A stretch of 64,000 nucleotides of DNA from Prostheceraeus crozeri (Eukaryota > Platyhelminthes > Polycladida > Euryleptidae), in assembly GCA_907163375.1 (NCBI GenBank), contig CAJQUW010011257.1, positions 42,501-106,500 of the forward strand, in the 5' to 3' direction. The position numbers were made by a program, and so were the translations under genes. Below are positions 11,725 through 24,783 of the stretch, in pieces (positions within the stretch are counted from its first letter, which is position 1; the number at the start of each line of letters is the position of its first letter). The notes beneath the pieces are model-generated. The model was not told where the DNA came from. It saw nothing but the letters and a program-made list of their open reading frames with translations, and did no database searches.

Positions 11725-12550
11725 AGTCATAGAGTAGCAACTCAGTATTAATTAATTCCCCAATTTGTATGCAGTTTCAATTTTATTAAATAAACAGTTG
11801 TGACCAGTACCAAATGTGAGATATGCAAGTTGTCACAGTTTTGAAGAAACTGACACGTAATCGACTGATCATGATATCTACACAGAAGAAATAATATTAT
11901 TCTACAATTCGTCCGTGACATGACATCCATGGAAAGACAATATTCATTAAGTTAGCTTCGATTGAAGTGCCTCACTTCAAAGCTCAGCCTTATTAATAGG
12001 AGTATTCTCCTGAGCTTGATCATCACTTAAACTACAGGCAATGAATGATCCCAATGTCACGATCAAAGACAGCAGTCATAATTATCTTGAAGGATGTAAA
12101 TCGGTGAATCATCTATAAAAATTGCATCAATCCATAATTTATTATGAATATTTGAATTCTAACTGCATAGAGTATTATGATTCCAACCATAATTATATAA
12201 CCATAATAATCATAATATTTATAACTGAAAATCACAGTGATTTCTATAGACCGTGGATACAGTCAATAATTTGGACGAGACGCTTAAATTAACGTCAATA
12301 CTTCTTCTACAAAATACATGTATCTCACGAGTCAAAAGTGAATTGCAGAATTAAGCTGTTGAATGCATTTGCTTTCATTTACTTGTGTACGTTTTCATCA
12401 ACACTATAATGGTAAGAGCAACTGACGTGATCTTCAACTGATACACGCATTCCTTTTACTAGAGACAGCAGACACTATCTACTATCTAAATATCCGATAG
12501 CAGCACTTTTGTGCAAATTGGTCCTTTATTTAGCATTGCTTATGATTTCA
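11725..12550 (-). repeat. Unnamed inverted-repeat element, copy 3 (reverse orientation)
   Basis: Read on the minus strand, this matches copies 1 and 2 along most of its length. The match covers the terminus TACTCTATGAC, the block with ACTTGCATATCTCACATTTG (about 11831-11812), the block ACATCCTTCAAGATAATTAT and the block TAGAAATCACTGTGATTTTC (about 12250-12230). The far end, near TCCTTTATTTAGCATTGC (about 12521-12538 on the plus strand), corresponds to the start of copy 2. Identity is clearly below that of recent copies, and I estimate about 70-75% by eye. There is no coding capacity. Confidence 0.6.
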
Positions 12551-14054
12551 TGTGTAAATCGACCATGATAGAATTTGAACAGATACTCCGTTGATATATT
12601 CCATAGTAGATAAACTCGCCTCCTTAGCAAAATGGTGAGCTTTAGAAGGATGCAACTTGGAATGTGACAAAAAAATAAGTGAATGTTACTATGGCCATAG
12701 GCATCCAAGCACTAGTTTTGGTATTCAGATAAATTTGTAATAAATCATTTACAAGAATGACACGTTCGCATAGCTAACAGTAGCTCAATATTCTCCTGTT
12801 CAGAATGAAGGATGTGCAGGATGCTGGCTCGATTATTACAAAAGCTAATGCAGTTTTAGGCGCAAGCATTTTTTCGGTTCGGACATTATCGGATTGAGTT
12901 TGATGAAGCATGATTTCGGGTCAGGTAGTGCAGCAAATACATCGTGTCTATAATTCTTTAATAAAGAATTTTAGATGGGTCACACATTAATAAATCATTT
13001 TCTCTGCATGCACCAGATATGCACTAGCGGCATTTCTCCTCTAATGTAGTAGTGTTCCTGTGTTAATCAACAAATGCAAATATTCCAAAGAAATCTGTAG
13101 GGACACATGCTGAGTTTTAATTACTGCGAGAATTGTGTAAAAGAAGGAACAATATTTTACAATTATTATCAAATATTATCTTTTTTAATAAATTCTATTA
13201 CTAAGGACATAGGAAATAAAAAGTGAATATTAAATCAATTTGCCAATGACATGCCTGCATGTTGACAACGATTAAAATTTTATTAATGACAGAAGATCCC
13301 ATTGTTACATTAGCATCATCTGCGAGTATTCACTAATCGTTCCCCATTTCACCTTCCATCGCTTTCAAAAAAAATATACTAATCATTCCCATTTTTGTCA
13401 CCTCATCATGCATGCAAATAGTATTCTACATGCTGTCACAAATTTTTATTAGGTCATCAATGTGTTGAGATTTTGGGTTCTGGATCCACTTTATAAGGCC
13501 GGAGCACACAAAATAGGCCATCGTTTGCAAGTTGCATCGCGTTCCTCCATAAGCCATAAGCTTATTGTGCAATTGTCTTTAAAACATTGTACGTTTAGTT
13601 GTGAAAGTTTTTAGAGAAATTGGGTCCGTTCCTAAGGTTCTGACGAATATTTATTCTAAATCTAAAAACACAACAACCATTGGTTTTGCCTGCAGTTTCA
13701 GAAGAAGCTCAAACAGTCACTTGAGACTGTCTTCGCTAGCGAAATACGTCCGGTGTTGCTATTTTTTATTTAGAATACACCTCTGTCATAGCCGTAACAA
13801 CCCGTCTTTCATTTCTTGAAACGTACACCATAACCATCACTCTTCCGAACTGAATTATCATTCTCTTTTGATAATTGCGGTTCTGCTTGTTTCATGGGTC
13901 ACCGAAATGATCCGATCCCAACCGAAAACCCTGACTAGAGCTTCCGCCAGAAACTTTCGAAAGTGATGCACAAAGACCACCAAGCCCTTGGTGTAACAGC
14001 AAATACAAGTGACATCCATGCAAGCTTTATCACATTCCCAAATAACTCAAGATA
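12551..14054. other. No gene seen
   Basis: AT-rich DNA with several short chance frames. The 13.5-14.05 kb part has somewhat higher GC and a frame at 13963-14163 that runs into the duplicated block, but its translation resembles no family I know. No transposon ends were found. Confidence 0.35.
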
Positions 14055-14650
14055 TAGTATAATTTCAAGCGATTCAAAGTGTGCCGTCGGATGTATGATC
14101 AAGAGCCTGCGAAGCACTAAGGACTTAGGGAAGCAAGATCTCTCATATCAGGAGCTCAGATAGATAATCCGCAAACATGTGAAGCAGATTTGACCGATAG
14201 TCTTAGCTGCTCTGTGTATTTTGTTGTTTCTTCATGATAATGACCAACGGTGTGGGGGATTGAACCTCAACCTGTCATAATAACAAATAAATCATTAAAA
14301 ATGCAATACAGACGAATGTAAAAAATGCATGTAACTTTGAAGTTTCCTAATAGATTCATTTCATGAATTCCGTTCTATTACATGTATTCCATTGCCTTTA
14401 ATGGAGCAGTGCGGTCGAATAATATACATAGGAAACAGCTAAAAGATCTACTAAATACTGAATCACAGCATAACAAAAACAGTTTCTGAAACCACATGAT
14501 TGCCAATCAATTTTGTGACGCTTTCTTCTCTTTCATTTTGCTGAAGCAGTCATTGAATAAGATAGCGATGTTGGTGTAGGAAACTTTTGTAGTCAGTGTT
14601 AATTTTGAATTCAATCTATTTTCATTGACAGTTTGCCGGTGACATTTGGT
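14055..14650. repeat. 596-bp direct repeat, copy A (left of mariner B)
   Basis: Base for base this appears identical to 16038-16633. It begins with TA at 14055-14056 in the context CAAGATATAGTATAAT, which looks like the intact, unoccupied insertion site of the mariner that follows. It ends CATTTGGT, directly abutting the clipped mariner end GTGATCATAAAG. No gene is recognised in the repeat. Confidence 0.9.
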
Positions 14651-16037
14651 GTGATCATAAAGTCACTGTGGGATTACAATTCACTATACATGAAAAGTGA
14701 GTGAGTTTAAACGATAACTACTTATGAAAATGAAAAGAGCATGACTTAAAGTTTTCTTTTATGATATGAAAAGGCCGACTGAATTCAATTTGAGGTTTTC
14801 GAGTTGTCAGGATGAAAAAGGCATTATAAAGCTATTATATGATCATCGTAATCAAGCACGAAATGCATGAATTTCATACGCTCATATTTGCACACAAGTA
14901 ACGCAGCTACGTCTTCTTTGTGAGGAAATTCAGGCGTATGACACTGCGACCAATCAGGATTTCGCCCTAAAGAATCTTTAATTCGACAGACTTTTTAAGA
15001 AGGTGACTGAAATCAGTTCCAAAATGGATGTTCAGCAGCGCATGTTGTTTGATGGCAAAATTTGAATCCGTAAACCGTGTTAGAAGAGAATTACGAAATC
15101 GGAAATGGAATAATGTTCCTCATGAGAATTCCATTAGAAATCTTTTCAAGAGATTTTGTGATACTGGAGGCTTTAAAGATGTATAAAGAGGTGGTCGACC
15201 ATCATTCGATGATAAGAAGCCAAAGCAAATCTCCGAGATTATTCGTAAAACAACCCTCAACATCAATTCGCCAAGCAGCTTCAGCTACAAGCTGTTCTTA
15301 CGGTTATGTTCACACTGTGGTGAGACATGATCTAGGGCTCTTTCCTAACAAATTGCAAGTAACACAAGGGCTACACGAAGACGATTGCGAGTCAGCATGG
15401 GTGAGAGTTTACTGCAAAAATCCTACGAAGATGAAGACTTCTTCAATAAAATTATTTTTTCGGACGAATGTTGTGGGCCGCTATGTCTCCTGATATTTCC
15501 CCTTTGGACTTTTTTGTTTGGGGATTCTTGAAAAATAAAGTGTTTGTCTCACAACCGAGAAGTTTACAACAGCTGAAAGACAGCATTTGATCACCAAGTT
15601 CAGAAATCACCTCCGCATGTGCCGCAATGCCATCAGTTCTTTCCGGAAACGACCCCAACAGTGCATTGACAATCGTGGTAAGACCGCTGAACAATGACTT
15701 TATTTTGAAATTTCTTTCTTTTGGTTTGAAAAATTTAGGATCTAGATACATTAAAGCTTGAGAAAAGTGGAGTTTTACCGAAAGTTTTCATTTAGAATTG
15801 AAATGATCCATGGATAGGAGGTAATTATATGAAATGCATGTATTTTTATCGGTCAAAATATTTAATTGAATTTAATTTGAATTTGGCAAATTGAAAAAGT
15901 CGATAATACAATTTTATGTTTTATTCATTAAATTTATGATATTGGTTAATACTTTATTCTTATATACACCCTCTAGGAGTTATTGAACTCTATCATATTT
16001 GGCAATTAAACCCTACAGCGACTTTATGATCACCCTG
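14651..16037 (+). mobile_element. Mariner-like DNA transposon B, internally deleted
   Basis: The terminal inverted repeats are clear. The left end is GTGATCATAAAGTCACTGTG and the right end (reverse complement) is CAGGGTGATCATAAAGTCGC. The left end lacks the outer CAGG, and the right end abuts TA as expected. The plus strand holds transposase pieces of the DUF4817/Tc3 type: about 15075-15180 (RRELRNRKWNNVPHENSI and NLFKRFCDTGGFKDV), 15250-15370 (TSIRQAASATSCSYGYVH), 15440-15475 (IIFSDEC, first Asp) and about 15480-15545 (AAMSPDISPLDFFVWGFLKN, third Asp). The part with the second Asp is missing between them and the frame is broken, so it is a non-autonomous copy. Confidence 0.8.
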
Positions 16038-16633
16038 TAGTATAATTTCAAGCGATTCAAAGTGTGCCGTCGGATGTATGATCAAGAGCCTGCGAAGCAC
16101 TAAGGACTTAGGGAAGCAAGATCTCTCATATCAGGAGCTCAGATAGATAATCCGCAAACATGTGAAGCAGATTTGACCGATAGTCTTAGCTGCTCTGTGT
16201 ATTTTGTTGTTTCTTCATGATAATGACCAACGGTGTGGGGGATTGAACCTCAACCTGTCATAATAACAAATAAATCATTAAAAATGCAATACAGACGAAT
16301 GTAAAAAATGCATGTAACTTTGAAGTTTCCTAATAGATTCATTTCATGAATTCCGTTCTATTACATGTATTCCATTGCCTTTAATGGAGCAGTGCGGTCG
16401 AATAATATACATAGGAAACAGCTAAAAGATCTACTAAATACTGAATCACAGCATAACAAAAACAGTTTCTGAAACCACATGATTGCCAATCAATTTTGTG
16501 ACGCTTTCTTCTCTTTCATTTTGCTGAAGCAGTCATTGAATAAGATAGCGATGTTGGTGTAGGAAACTTTTGTAGTCAGTGTTAATTTTGAATTCAATCT
16601 ATTTTCATTGACAGTTTGCCGGTGACATTTGGT
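16038..16633. repeat. 596-bp direct repeat, copy B (right of mariner B)
   Basis: This is the second copy of the block at 14055-14650. It starts with the TA that serves as the right target duplication of mariner B and ends CATTTGGT before diverging into AGACGCC. I found no mismatch when reading the two copies side by side, which implies a recent event or an assembly effect. Confidence 0.9.
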
Positions 16634-19600
16634 AGACGCCATCCTATTTATTTAAATGTCACGAATCCATGCGTGTTGTCATCATAAAATAAATAAATAT
16701 TGCTTTGACCATGAATTTCCATTTCAAAGGAATTCAAGAAAAGCAGTTCCCAAATCCTTTGCATTCAATTAAGCAAGGAAACTTCATGCAATGAACTAAT
16801 TCGATAATCACATCGCCACGTGAAGCAAAATGTATTGAAATACGTCTTAAATGATTTATGGGACAAATTCTGTTGGTGCTCTCGATCGGACCGTCAAGAC
16901 ATGCGAGTCAAGCCACTATCCTGACAACTGTTGGTCAATCCCTTTCTTTGGTACACTGAATTCAAGTACTTATCACGCTAAGAATTTTCAAGCATATTGG
17001 AAGTTAAAGTAAAAATTTCGAATGAAGTAGACTCACAAAAGTCAGAAACTCTGTTTTTAAATACCAGTGTTTTAGATGCTCAATGTCTATACGTGACTAT
17101 TATGAGAACAGCATATCGAGGTCAGAGGGAAATCGCATTTTTCCTTTATTTCTGAAGTGTTAATTCAGAAATGCTTAGAATCTACCAGAAAACCTCGAGA
17201 TCAGAAAATCAGGTTTTTAAACCCTCTATCAAAAAATCTATGCATAATCCATGACTGCAGACTTTCTAGGCGCTTCCTACTAATGACAATATTCATGCTG
17301 TCGTACACTTGCTGATCGTCATACTAAGATCTTATTAATTGATTTTCAAACTTTCAAATTCCCAAACTTCATACACTTTTAATATTTTATAAAGTAGACA
17401 TTTATCATGAATGATTGCGTTTCTTGGAAGGCAATTAGGAAACCAACATTATAAAACTGAAAAGATGTCATAAAATTTAATAGATTAAATGTGCAATGGA
17501 CATACAATGAAATAAACAATTAGATTTTCTTTGAAATGATAAACTGTCTGCTGCAAGCAAGAAATAATATTCTGTAAAACGATCGCACCTTCCAAACAGG
17601 AACTTAGATGACAAGGAAAAATTAAATGGCCAAAGCACATGTTATGAAGAATTTGCCATGAATGTTCAACCGTTATATATTGTATGCATCATCAAAAATT
17701 TGCTGCATAGACACCAGCTACTGTATGTAAATTCTCTCGTGCATGTAGTTTGCAGTAAAATGTGGAATGGAACCCCGCATCTTGATTCGTCCGATGCATA
17801 AGGCACAAAAGATATACGATCATGTGGCTTGCTGAATTATTTGTCTAAATTAATATTCACCCTAAAGTGTCAGTGTCAAGTCACAAAGTTTGAAAAAGTT
17901 GCTTATCAAGCAGAAAATAATAAGCATAATTCCTATGGACACTAAATAGCGTTACTTTGGGTGATTGACAATTGATATGATGGTCCATGGAGCGATATTC
18001 ATGCATGAGTACTAAAGCTCATGCCAAAACTCTAAGGCAGAGAAAATCTAAAACATTCTCCACAGTAGATTCTCTTTCGATGTAGTATGTATTTGTGATA
18101 TCATAAAGCAATGACCTTATCTACTCGTAGTATTTCATTAAATTTTTATTGACTCATTGAATTGCTCCGCTATCGCAATGCAATGGCATAAACCTACTAC
18201 GCCATCGAAAGTAAATTAAAATAAACAGATATATTTCATCCATCCTCATAAATAGAAGCAATTAGTTAAATGTGGTGTATACTGTCATGATGTCCTTGAG
18301 CAATGCTATAGTTTAAAACAAATTTGAATATTTTAGATAAATTCATCATGCATTTTCAATTCAGATCTGTTACCAAAATATAACATCAATGAATCTCTCG
18401 AAAACAATTATCTGTACGGTGTGATAGTAAAGGTCATGGATAAGATAAGGTTCATCCTACAAAGCTTCCTTCGGTATGCGAACTAATTAGTGATGCAAAC
18501 TTGATGTGGGAACCGCGCTCGAAGTAAACATCTACGATCGGATTGTCTTGGTCGATTTAATGCATGAATAATCCATTACCAGGCAAGATGTCTGTACTTG
18601 CAGTAATCCAGAATCTGGCATCTTTTTGTACTTCAACTGTTATACGTATATAGTCACTGAATATATAATTATATTCAGTTACTATTATATATAGTTCAGT
18701 TCATATCATATATATTTTATATGTTTCCTCCCGAAATAAATTAGTTTGTCAATTGCTTCATTATAAGTTGCAAAAGAAGAAACATGTCAAATTTAGTTTT
18801 ATTCGGATTCGAACGTAGATAGTTCACATTTCATGATGAAAATGATTCAAATTTGTTTCAACTGTCAGTTCTTCAGCTGTCAGATATAGCAGTCCTATAT
18901 TCAACGCAAGCATTTTTTGACCCTGTATCTCAGATTCTCACTTGAATAAGTCTGTCATAATATTGTAGTAATGTGGTCAACTTCAAATGTTTCGATTGTG
19001 AATGTTTGAATGAATTTACTCTTCATGTGCATTTAGTGCATGTTGCAAAATTGTGCCTCTTAAATCGATTCGTTTATTTACTCTCGAACGTAGTTTAACA
19101 CTTCATGTAGCATCGCAATGTTAATTAACTGGATGTTTGAGCAACCTTTACAAATTCTAAAGTATTAAATGACAGTGATCTGATGATGGTCGACATCTGG
19201 TTCTATTTACATTCTGCACGCATATTATTATAGCAGAATCATAACCATGCTGACAACTTAGTCTCTGAAAAGCATCGTGAAAGGTTGGAGCAATTCACAA
19301 TCAGACATTAAGAAACAAATATTTCAAATGGCTAAATGTTCTGCAGCATTTCGGGAACGATTTCGTAGTATGCAACCAAAAAGATAAATCGAATGTGATT
19401 ACAAATATTGTTTTTGACAACCAGTTGTGGTCTTCAATTTTTTGTTTTGGCGTTGAAACTTATTTGTTTAAATGAGTATCCTTGACAAATTGTGATTGCG
19501 ATTAAATGCACAGTTGTGATCTGAACTTTTAGTATAAATACCTCAGCATGGTCTTTGGAACTACACGCAAAAATGCATAAAATGAAAACATTATTCGCAA

Positions 19601-21611
19601 CACTGTAATGCATCTACATGCATGAACTTTTCCTTCAAAATCTCATGAATCTCAAAAAAGTCTCACTAAATCTCCATTGCTTAAGGAAATAATTTTGCAT
19701 TTTAGTAAAAAGTATAGAAATACAGCCCTAGGATTTAAAAATACATGACGTGTTTCTTTAATTACAATACCAGAAAAAAAATTAAAAAAAATACAAAATT
19801 GAGATACCAGTAATTAATTGATTAAGCATGTTGATAGGGGCCATGATCTTCTTTATCCCACAAAATGCTTGGTGCGAGAGTAGATTAAGCAAGTAGATGC
19901 GAATGGGGAGTTTGGAATGCCTTCAAGAAAATGAGCAGATATAGCTGTCCAAATAGGCCCATATATACCATGATACAAGCATGCAACATAATAAACCAGC
20001 GAATAGCATGTTATCGACATTGCAGGCAGATTTGGAACTGGTCACCGGTCGGGTCGGGTCTAATTTTCCGACCGATGTCTGACCAGTTAGTCACTCGTCG
20101 CTCGAACATTTGGAATTGTCACCAAAGTGTGAAATAAATTAAAATTAATATGATTTAGAAAGCAATAAACGGGGCATTAAAGTAAAAATTCTAATTTTCC
20201 TTAATTGTGTCTGTTTTGATATGGCGCATTGTTTGTGATTCGAGATAAATACTGAAGTTTTCATTAGGATAAATCATTCTCACTGGCGATATCTTCAGTT
20301 TGTTAAAATGCAAAGTGATGGCAAGTTATGCACGCTAGGTCGAGTCACACAATGGGGGAAAATAATCTAAACTGCAAACCGAAGATGAATCAACCGATTA
20401 ACCGAAGCTTTAAAGCTATGTAGTATTTGTCCCACTCTTCTTGCAATAGTTCTGTTTGACTATATTGCTAATTTAGGTTGCCTTTGATGTGTTTCAGTAA
20501 TCTGAGCTAAGAAATTTGAAACTATGTTTAGCCATCATTTATCAATAGTCTGTATTGCAATTAATGTACACTGATGCATATTAACTGCCTGAATATTGCT
20601 CATTCAGGTCTAGTTGATTCTCTCTAAGTGCTCTCCATTTTCTGCATATAGGCCTACGTGATCAAGACATGTCAGCATAAACATGTCATGTGCATCTAGT
20701 AAAGTGGTTTACAGTAAATTTGGATAGTGTGCATAAGTAGTACGGTAGCTTAGACAGTTAGACAGTGCATCATCCAACAGATGGAGATGTAGTACTGACG
20801 ATTACTTAGTGGCAGTTGACTGGCCTCCAAAATGAGAAATTGTGCGAAACATTTTGAATTTAATAAATGCCATTTTTATTTTTGTACGGATTCGCTGTGA
20901 GGGAAAATAAACCAGATAAATAACAGCACCGATAACAAGAAGTGTTTCTTCATGGTGAAAAAGGTGTGATATCTCTCCTTGATAAAAGCAAAAAATTAGC
21001 TAAAATCACACACGTCTGAATTAGAACTAATTCTGTGATATAAACGCCCGACACGTTTCGCGCATCAACTTTGACAACCAACGGCAAAAACAATACAGTA
21101 AGTAGGTATGCTGAAAGAAAGAAAAAAAACGCTTTATTTACCCTCGATACACATTAGGTATGGCACCTGTTTTAAATGTGGTCGAGCAACAAAATTAACA
21201 TACGATGTCCATTGAAGAAACGGTAAGAGCAATACAAATAATCGAAGACAACATTGAAGATAAAAGTCATTGCACAGTTTCTTCAATTCTTTGAGGGCTA
21301 TTTGCTTGACGTATGTCCAGAGGCCCGTTCACGCTGAAAGAGGACGAACTCAATGCTAATCGGTTGAAAGGAATATAAAGTTTTTCAATGTCACTGTTTG
21401 AGCGCAGTGTCCGTAGTTGGTTGACTGTATGACAGCATCCCGGTCAATTAAGAAGGAGTCATGTCATGTAGGCCTAAGGATTTGTGCACTTGAATACTGG
21501 TTCTACATTATCCCGATAGTTTAGTGGAAGTCAGGAAAGTACTTTAAATAATTCCATTTTGGAAACGTTGCCTATGTAGCGTACATCCTAAATGAGACGC
21601 ATTAATTTGCC
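16634..21611. other. No gene seen; small palindromes only
   Basis: About 5 kb with no recognisable coding domain on either strand. A 24-bp near-palindrome with ACTGAATATA arms lies at 18656-18679 in an AT-rich patch. A GC-rich inverted repeat (20029-20092) is listed separately. The rest is AT-rich unique-looking DNA. Confidence 0.4.
20029..20092. repeat. GC-rich inverted repeat resembling a hAT terminus
   Basis: The left arm GGAACTGGTCACCGGTCGGG faces a right arm CCGACCGATGTCTGACCAGT, with about 10 bases between them. The motif GGAACTGGTC...CCGGTCGG resembles the terminal repeats of the hAT at 53600-56752 (CAGAGCTGGAACCAGTCG). It is probably the remnant of a foldback or solo end of that transposon group. 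The relation is inferred from similarity only. Confidence 0.45.
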
Positions 21612-21776
21612 AGTAAGTCTATCAAGACGTGCCGAATTGAAGCCACTGCTATGACCGCACAAAGGAACACAGTTCATTCTACCCCATTTAGATTATTTTG
21701 TTCCTTTGTGGATTGTATTGTATTGTATTGTATTGTATTTTGTGCAAAGGCTTCATAAAGTCTTGATAGACTTACT
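21612..21776. repeat. Foldback element with a (TATTG)n pentamer run
   Basis: The outer arms AGTAAGTCTATCAAGACG (left) and AGTAAGTCTATCAAGACT (reverse complement of the right arm) pair almost perfectly and continue with TGAAGCC. A nested pair, CACAAAGGAACA and its complement, lies inside. A pentanucleotide microsatellite (TATTG repeated about five times, about 21711-21739) sits in the right half. The whole could fold into a hairpin of about 165 bases. It is probably a small MITE, but no target duplication was identified. Confidence 0.55.
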
Positions 21777-22174
21777 ATCTCTTGACTCAACAAAACTTAC
21801 TGTCTTGTTTTTGAAGTTGCTTACCCAGTTAATGCGCGAAATGCGTCGGGCGTGTACATACATGTACATTTTCGCTAATTTTTATGCCACAAAATGTTTT
21901 TAACAAAGAGAGATAACACACCCTTTGAACATGAAAATATAACATCTTAGGTACTGATGGGGGACAATGGGGAAGGAAGCATATTAGAATCATTGTGGAT
22001 AATGCAATACATATCCCATGTCCTGAAAAAGTATTTAAAAATGACTTCTGGCAATAGTTTATTTTAAAAAAAGATGCTTACAAAGCATATAGATTTGAAA
22101 TTGTCATGTTTTCATCTAATAGGGAATTTATCTTTTATACGCTATATTGGATCAAATTTTGTTGAGTGAATTGT
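21777..22174. other. No gene seen
   Basis: A short AT-rich stretch between the foldback element and the truncated LINE. No feature is supported. Confidence 0.35.
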
Positions 22175-22723
22175 TGAGAGAGCGTTTCTATGGTGATGCG
22201 TCTATCGGTCCTCCATTGGGTTCTTCAGATCACAACACTCGTTTTATTTGGTGAATCAACTGCTATTAACACGAAACGTATTGTCAAAGTGTGGGACTTC
22301 AGGAAATCAAATATTGAGGATTTTCTTTTCCTTCTTTCGATTACGGATTTTTCATGTGTTACAGATAATGTCTCGGTATGATATGTGTGATATGTTCTAC
22401 CATATTCTGCACACCGCCATGACTTTTATTCCGTCCACCTACGTTACACTGTCTGACAGTGATAAACCCTGGATCACTCCTACACTCAAGGTTATGATCA
22501 ACGGAAGATGGCGTGCTTTTCGAAATAAACAGTGGGGCAAATATGAACATTATAAAACGAAAGTAAGATATGAAATTATGAAGCCCAAGAGGATCTGGTG
22601 TCAGCGTCAAATGGAATCCGCCAGGAATGTTTGGAAGGCGGTCGATGAGGTACGTGGTAAAACGTCTTACGATACCTTTCGACATCTGAAACAATTATAC
22701 GGTAGTGATGAAGGTATTCTTAA

Positions 22724-23754
22724 CCCTTTGAGCCCTGAGCCATTCCCACGCCTGTTCCTGAGCCGTTTTCGTGGTTTTTGCGCGAGTTTGTTTTTTGAGA
22801 ATATTGCAACTTTACGGGCGTCGACATGGTTATTTTAATTCGTGATTTCAATTTCCGACTCTCTAAGCTTGTAGAAAAATGTAATTGCTGTTGAACTAGT
22901 GACCCAGTTTCAAGGTCACACGATCCAACATGGCCTCCAAGATGGTCTACTATTCCCAAATATGAAAGTTTTGAGGACGTAACATATGTTTCTTTTCTTT
23001 GGCAAGGCAGTTTTGGCGAACTAGAATTTGAAAAAAGTCGTCATTTATCCCTCTATTACATTTGAGGTAAAAACAAGATGTATTTTCTAAAAATATTTTC
23101 TAATAAATGAAATCTAGTAATGAACAAAAATTGCTAAAAATAACTATTGAGAGAAGTCTAACTTTGTGTGGAATGCTTCAAAGCAAATTCTATCCAGGTG
23201 AGTGCTGGATTTCCCAGACAGTCTTTGCACATGTAGATCGTCTCCACTGGTTTTCCCGTGTGGGTTCTGAGGCCACGTGCATAACAAACTCTGCACGGTT
23301 TGGTCTGCCTTCTCACTCCACTAGGGGCCATTGGAAGAACTGAGAGCACTGAGACGATGAATCTCACGCAACACCGGACGATTGAGCCTGGGACTTGAGG
23401 TCAGGTAGACAGCAATGCTTCAAGTATGCTTCAGAATTATGACGTCATCCTCGACGCGTGATTGGCCCTTGAGTGAACATTCATCCACACTTGCCGAGGT
23501 ATTTAACCGGCTGTCTGTGAAAAACAGTATGTTAGCTCTATCTCTTCTCTCGAGATTCTGGACGCACAACGTGTTTTGCCCGCTTGTTAGGTGGCAGAAT
23601 TTTCATTCTTTCAACAAAGGGTCACTACAGATAAATCAATTGGCTTTGAATTGCTGAGAAGACGAACAAAAATTGCATACCGTATGCAATACGGTATACG
23701 GAACCTGATGTGGGATAACATACCGTATAGTGTACGGTATACGGGCTCAAAGGG
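22724..23754. mobile_element. piggyBac-type MITE (1031 bp) inserted in the LINE
   Basis: It is flanked by TTAA on both sides (22720-22723 and 23755-23758) and bounded by perfect 12-bp inverted repeats CCCTTTGAGCCC / GGGCTCAAAGGG. TTAA duplication with a CCC-starting inverted repeat is diagnostic of the piggyBac superfamily. The right subterminal part holds nested palindromes around ATACCGTAT...ATACGGTAT (about 23677-23742). I see no transposase DDD domain, so it is non-autonomous. Deleting it with one TTAA joins the LINE codons as Gly-Ile-Leu-Asn-Ala-Val-His without a break. The 12-bp repeats are still perfect, which suggests a moderately recent insertion. Confidence 0.85.
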
Positions 23755-24783
23755 TTAATGCTGTTCATGATGAACTTTCCAAGAACTTTAATTATGGTAC
23801 GAATATCGGTCAGCATTCCATCTTCAATGAGCCTTGGAGGTTAAATTCAAGTGTCGCCGGTGTGAGTCAAGCGTTATCCCGTATTTCTTTGAAGAAGTCT
23901 GTGGGCAGTGATGGCATCCCAAACCGACTCCTTAAGGATGGCGCTGACTGGATTTATTTTCCTCTGCATCATATCTATCAAACATCCGTTGATACTGGAA
24001 CCTATCCGATGTGTTGGAAGCGTGCGGACGTGGTACCAGTTCTGAAGTGTCGTAACCCTGGTGCAAAAGATTTTCGTCCTATTGCGATAACTCCGGTTAT
24101 CAGTAAAATTTTTGAAAGGCTCGTCCTTGATTCTGTGACTTCAGAAATTTCCAGTCTATACGGGCCGTCACAGCACGCATTTCGTAAATTTGGTTCAACA
24201 GCCAGTGCTTTGATAAACATTCACGATGTTGTCACTTCATGTCTTGACATGAACGATACCAGAGCTGTGAGATTGACTTGCCTTGATTTCACGAAAGCGT
24301 TTAACAAATTGGGTCACAATTGTCTATTAAATCACCTGGTGGACAATCATGTTGATCATGTTAATCGCGGTTTCCTTTTGTGGTTAAAAAGCTATTTGTG
24401 TGACAGATCCCAGAGGCTAAAGCTAAATGGTTCCTATGGACCAAGTTAATTTTTACCTTCTGGCATACCCCAGGGTTCTATACTTGGGCCTTCGTTGTTT
24501 GCGGCCTTTATGGGGTCACTCAGTGTTTCGTCCGATGCATCCTTAATTGTCTATGCTGACGATATAACCCTTGTAGAGTGTCTGTCTACTGAAAATGATC
24601 CTAATAATTTGTCTCATATCTATAATTGGATTTTGGAGCATGAAATGTCTTTAAATTTGGATAAATCTGTGCAGATGATTTTTCATAGTGGTGAGCCCTT
24701 TCCTGCTGCGTATGATTGCATAAAGTCTGTCGATGCTGTTAAGATTCTACGTGTTCACTGGACTTGTAATTTAAGCTGGAATA

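Noticed and set aside
13963-14163. 66-residue frame running into the 596-bp repeat as a duplicated gene
   Set aside because: Only its second half is in the repeat, there is no family resemblance, and the opposite strand carries an equally long frame.
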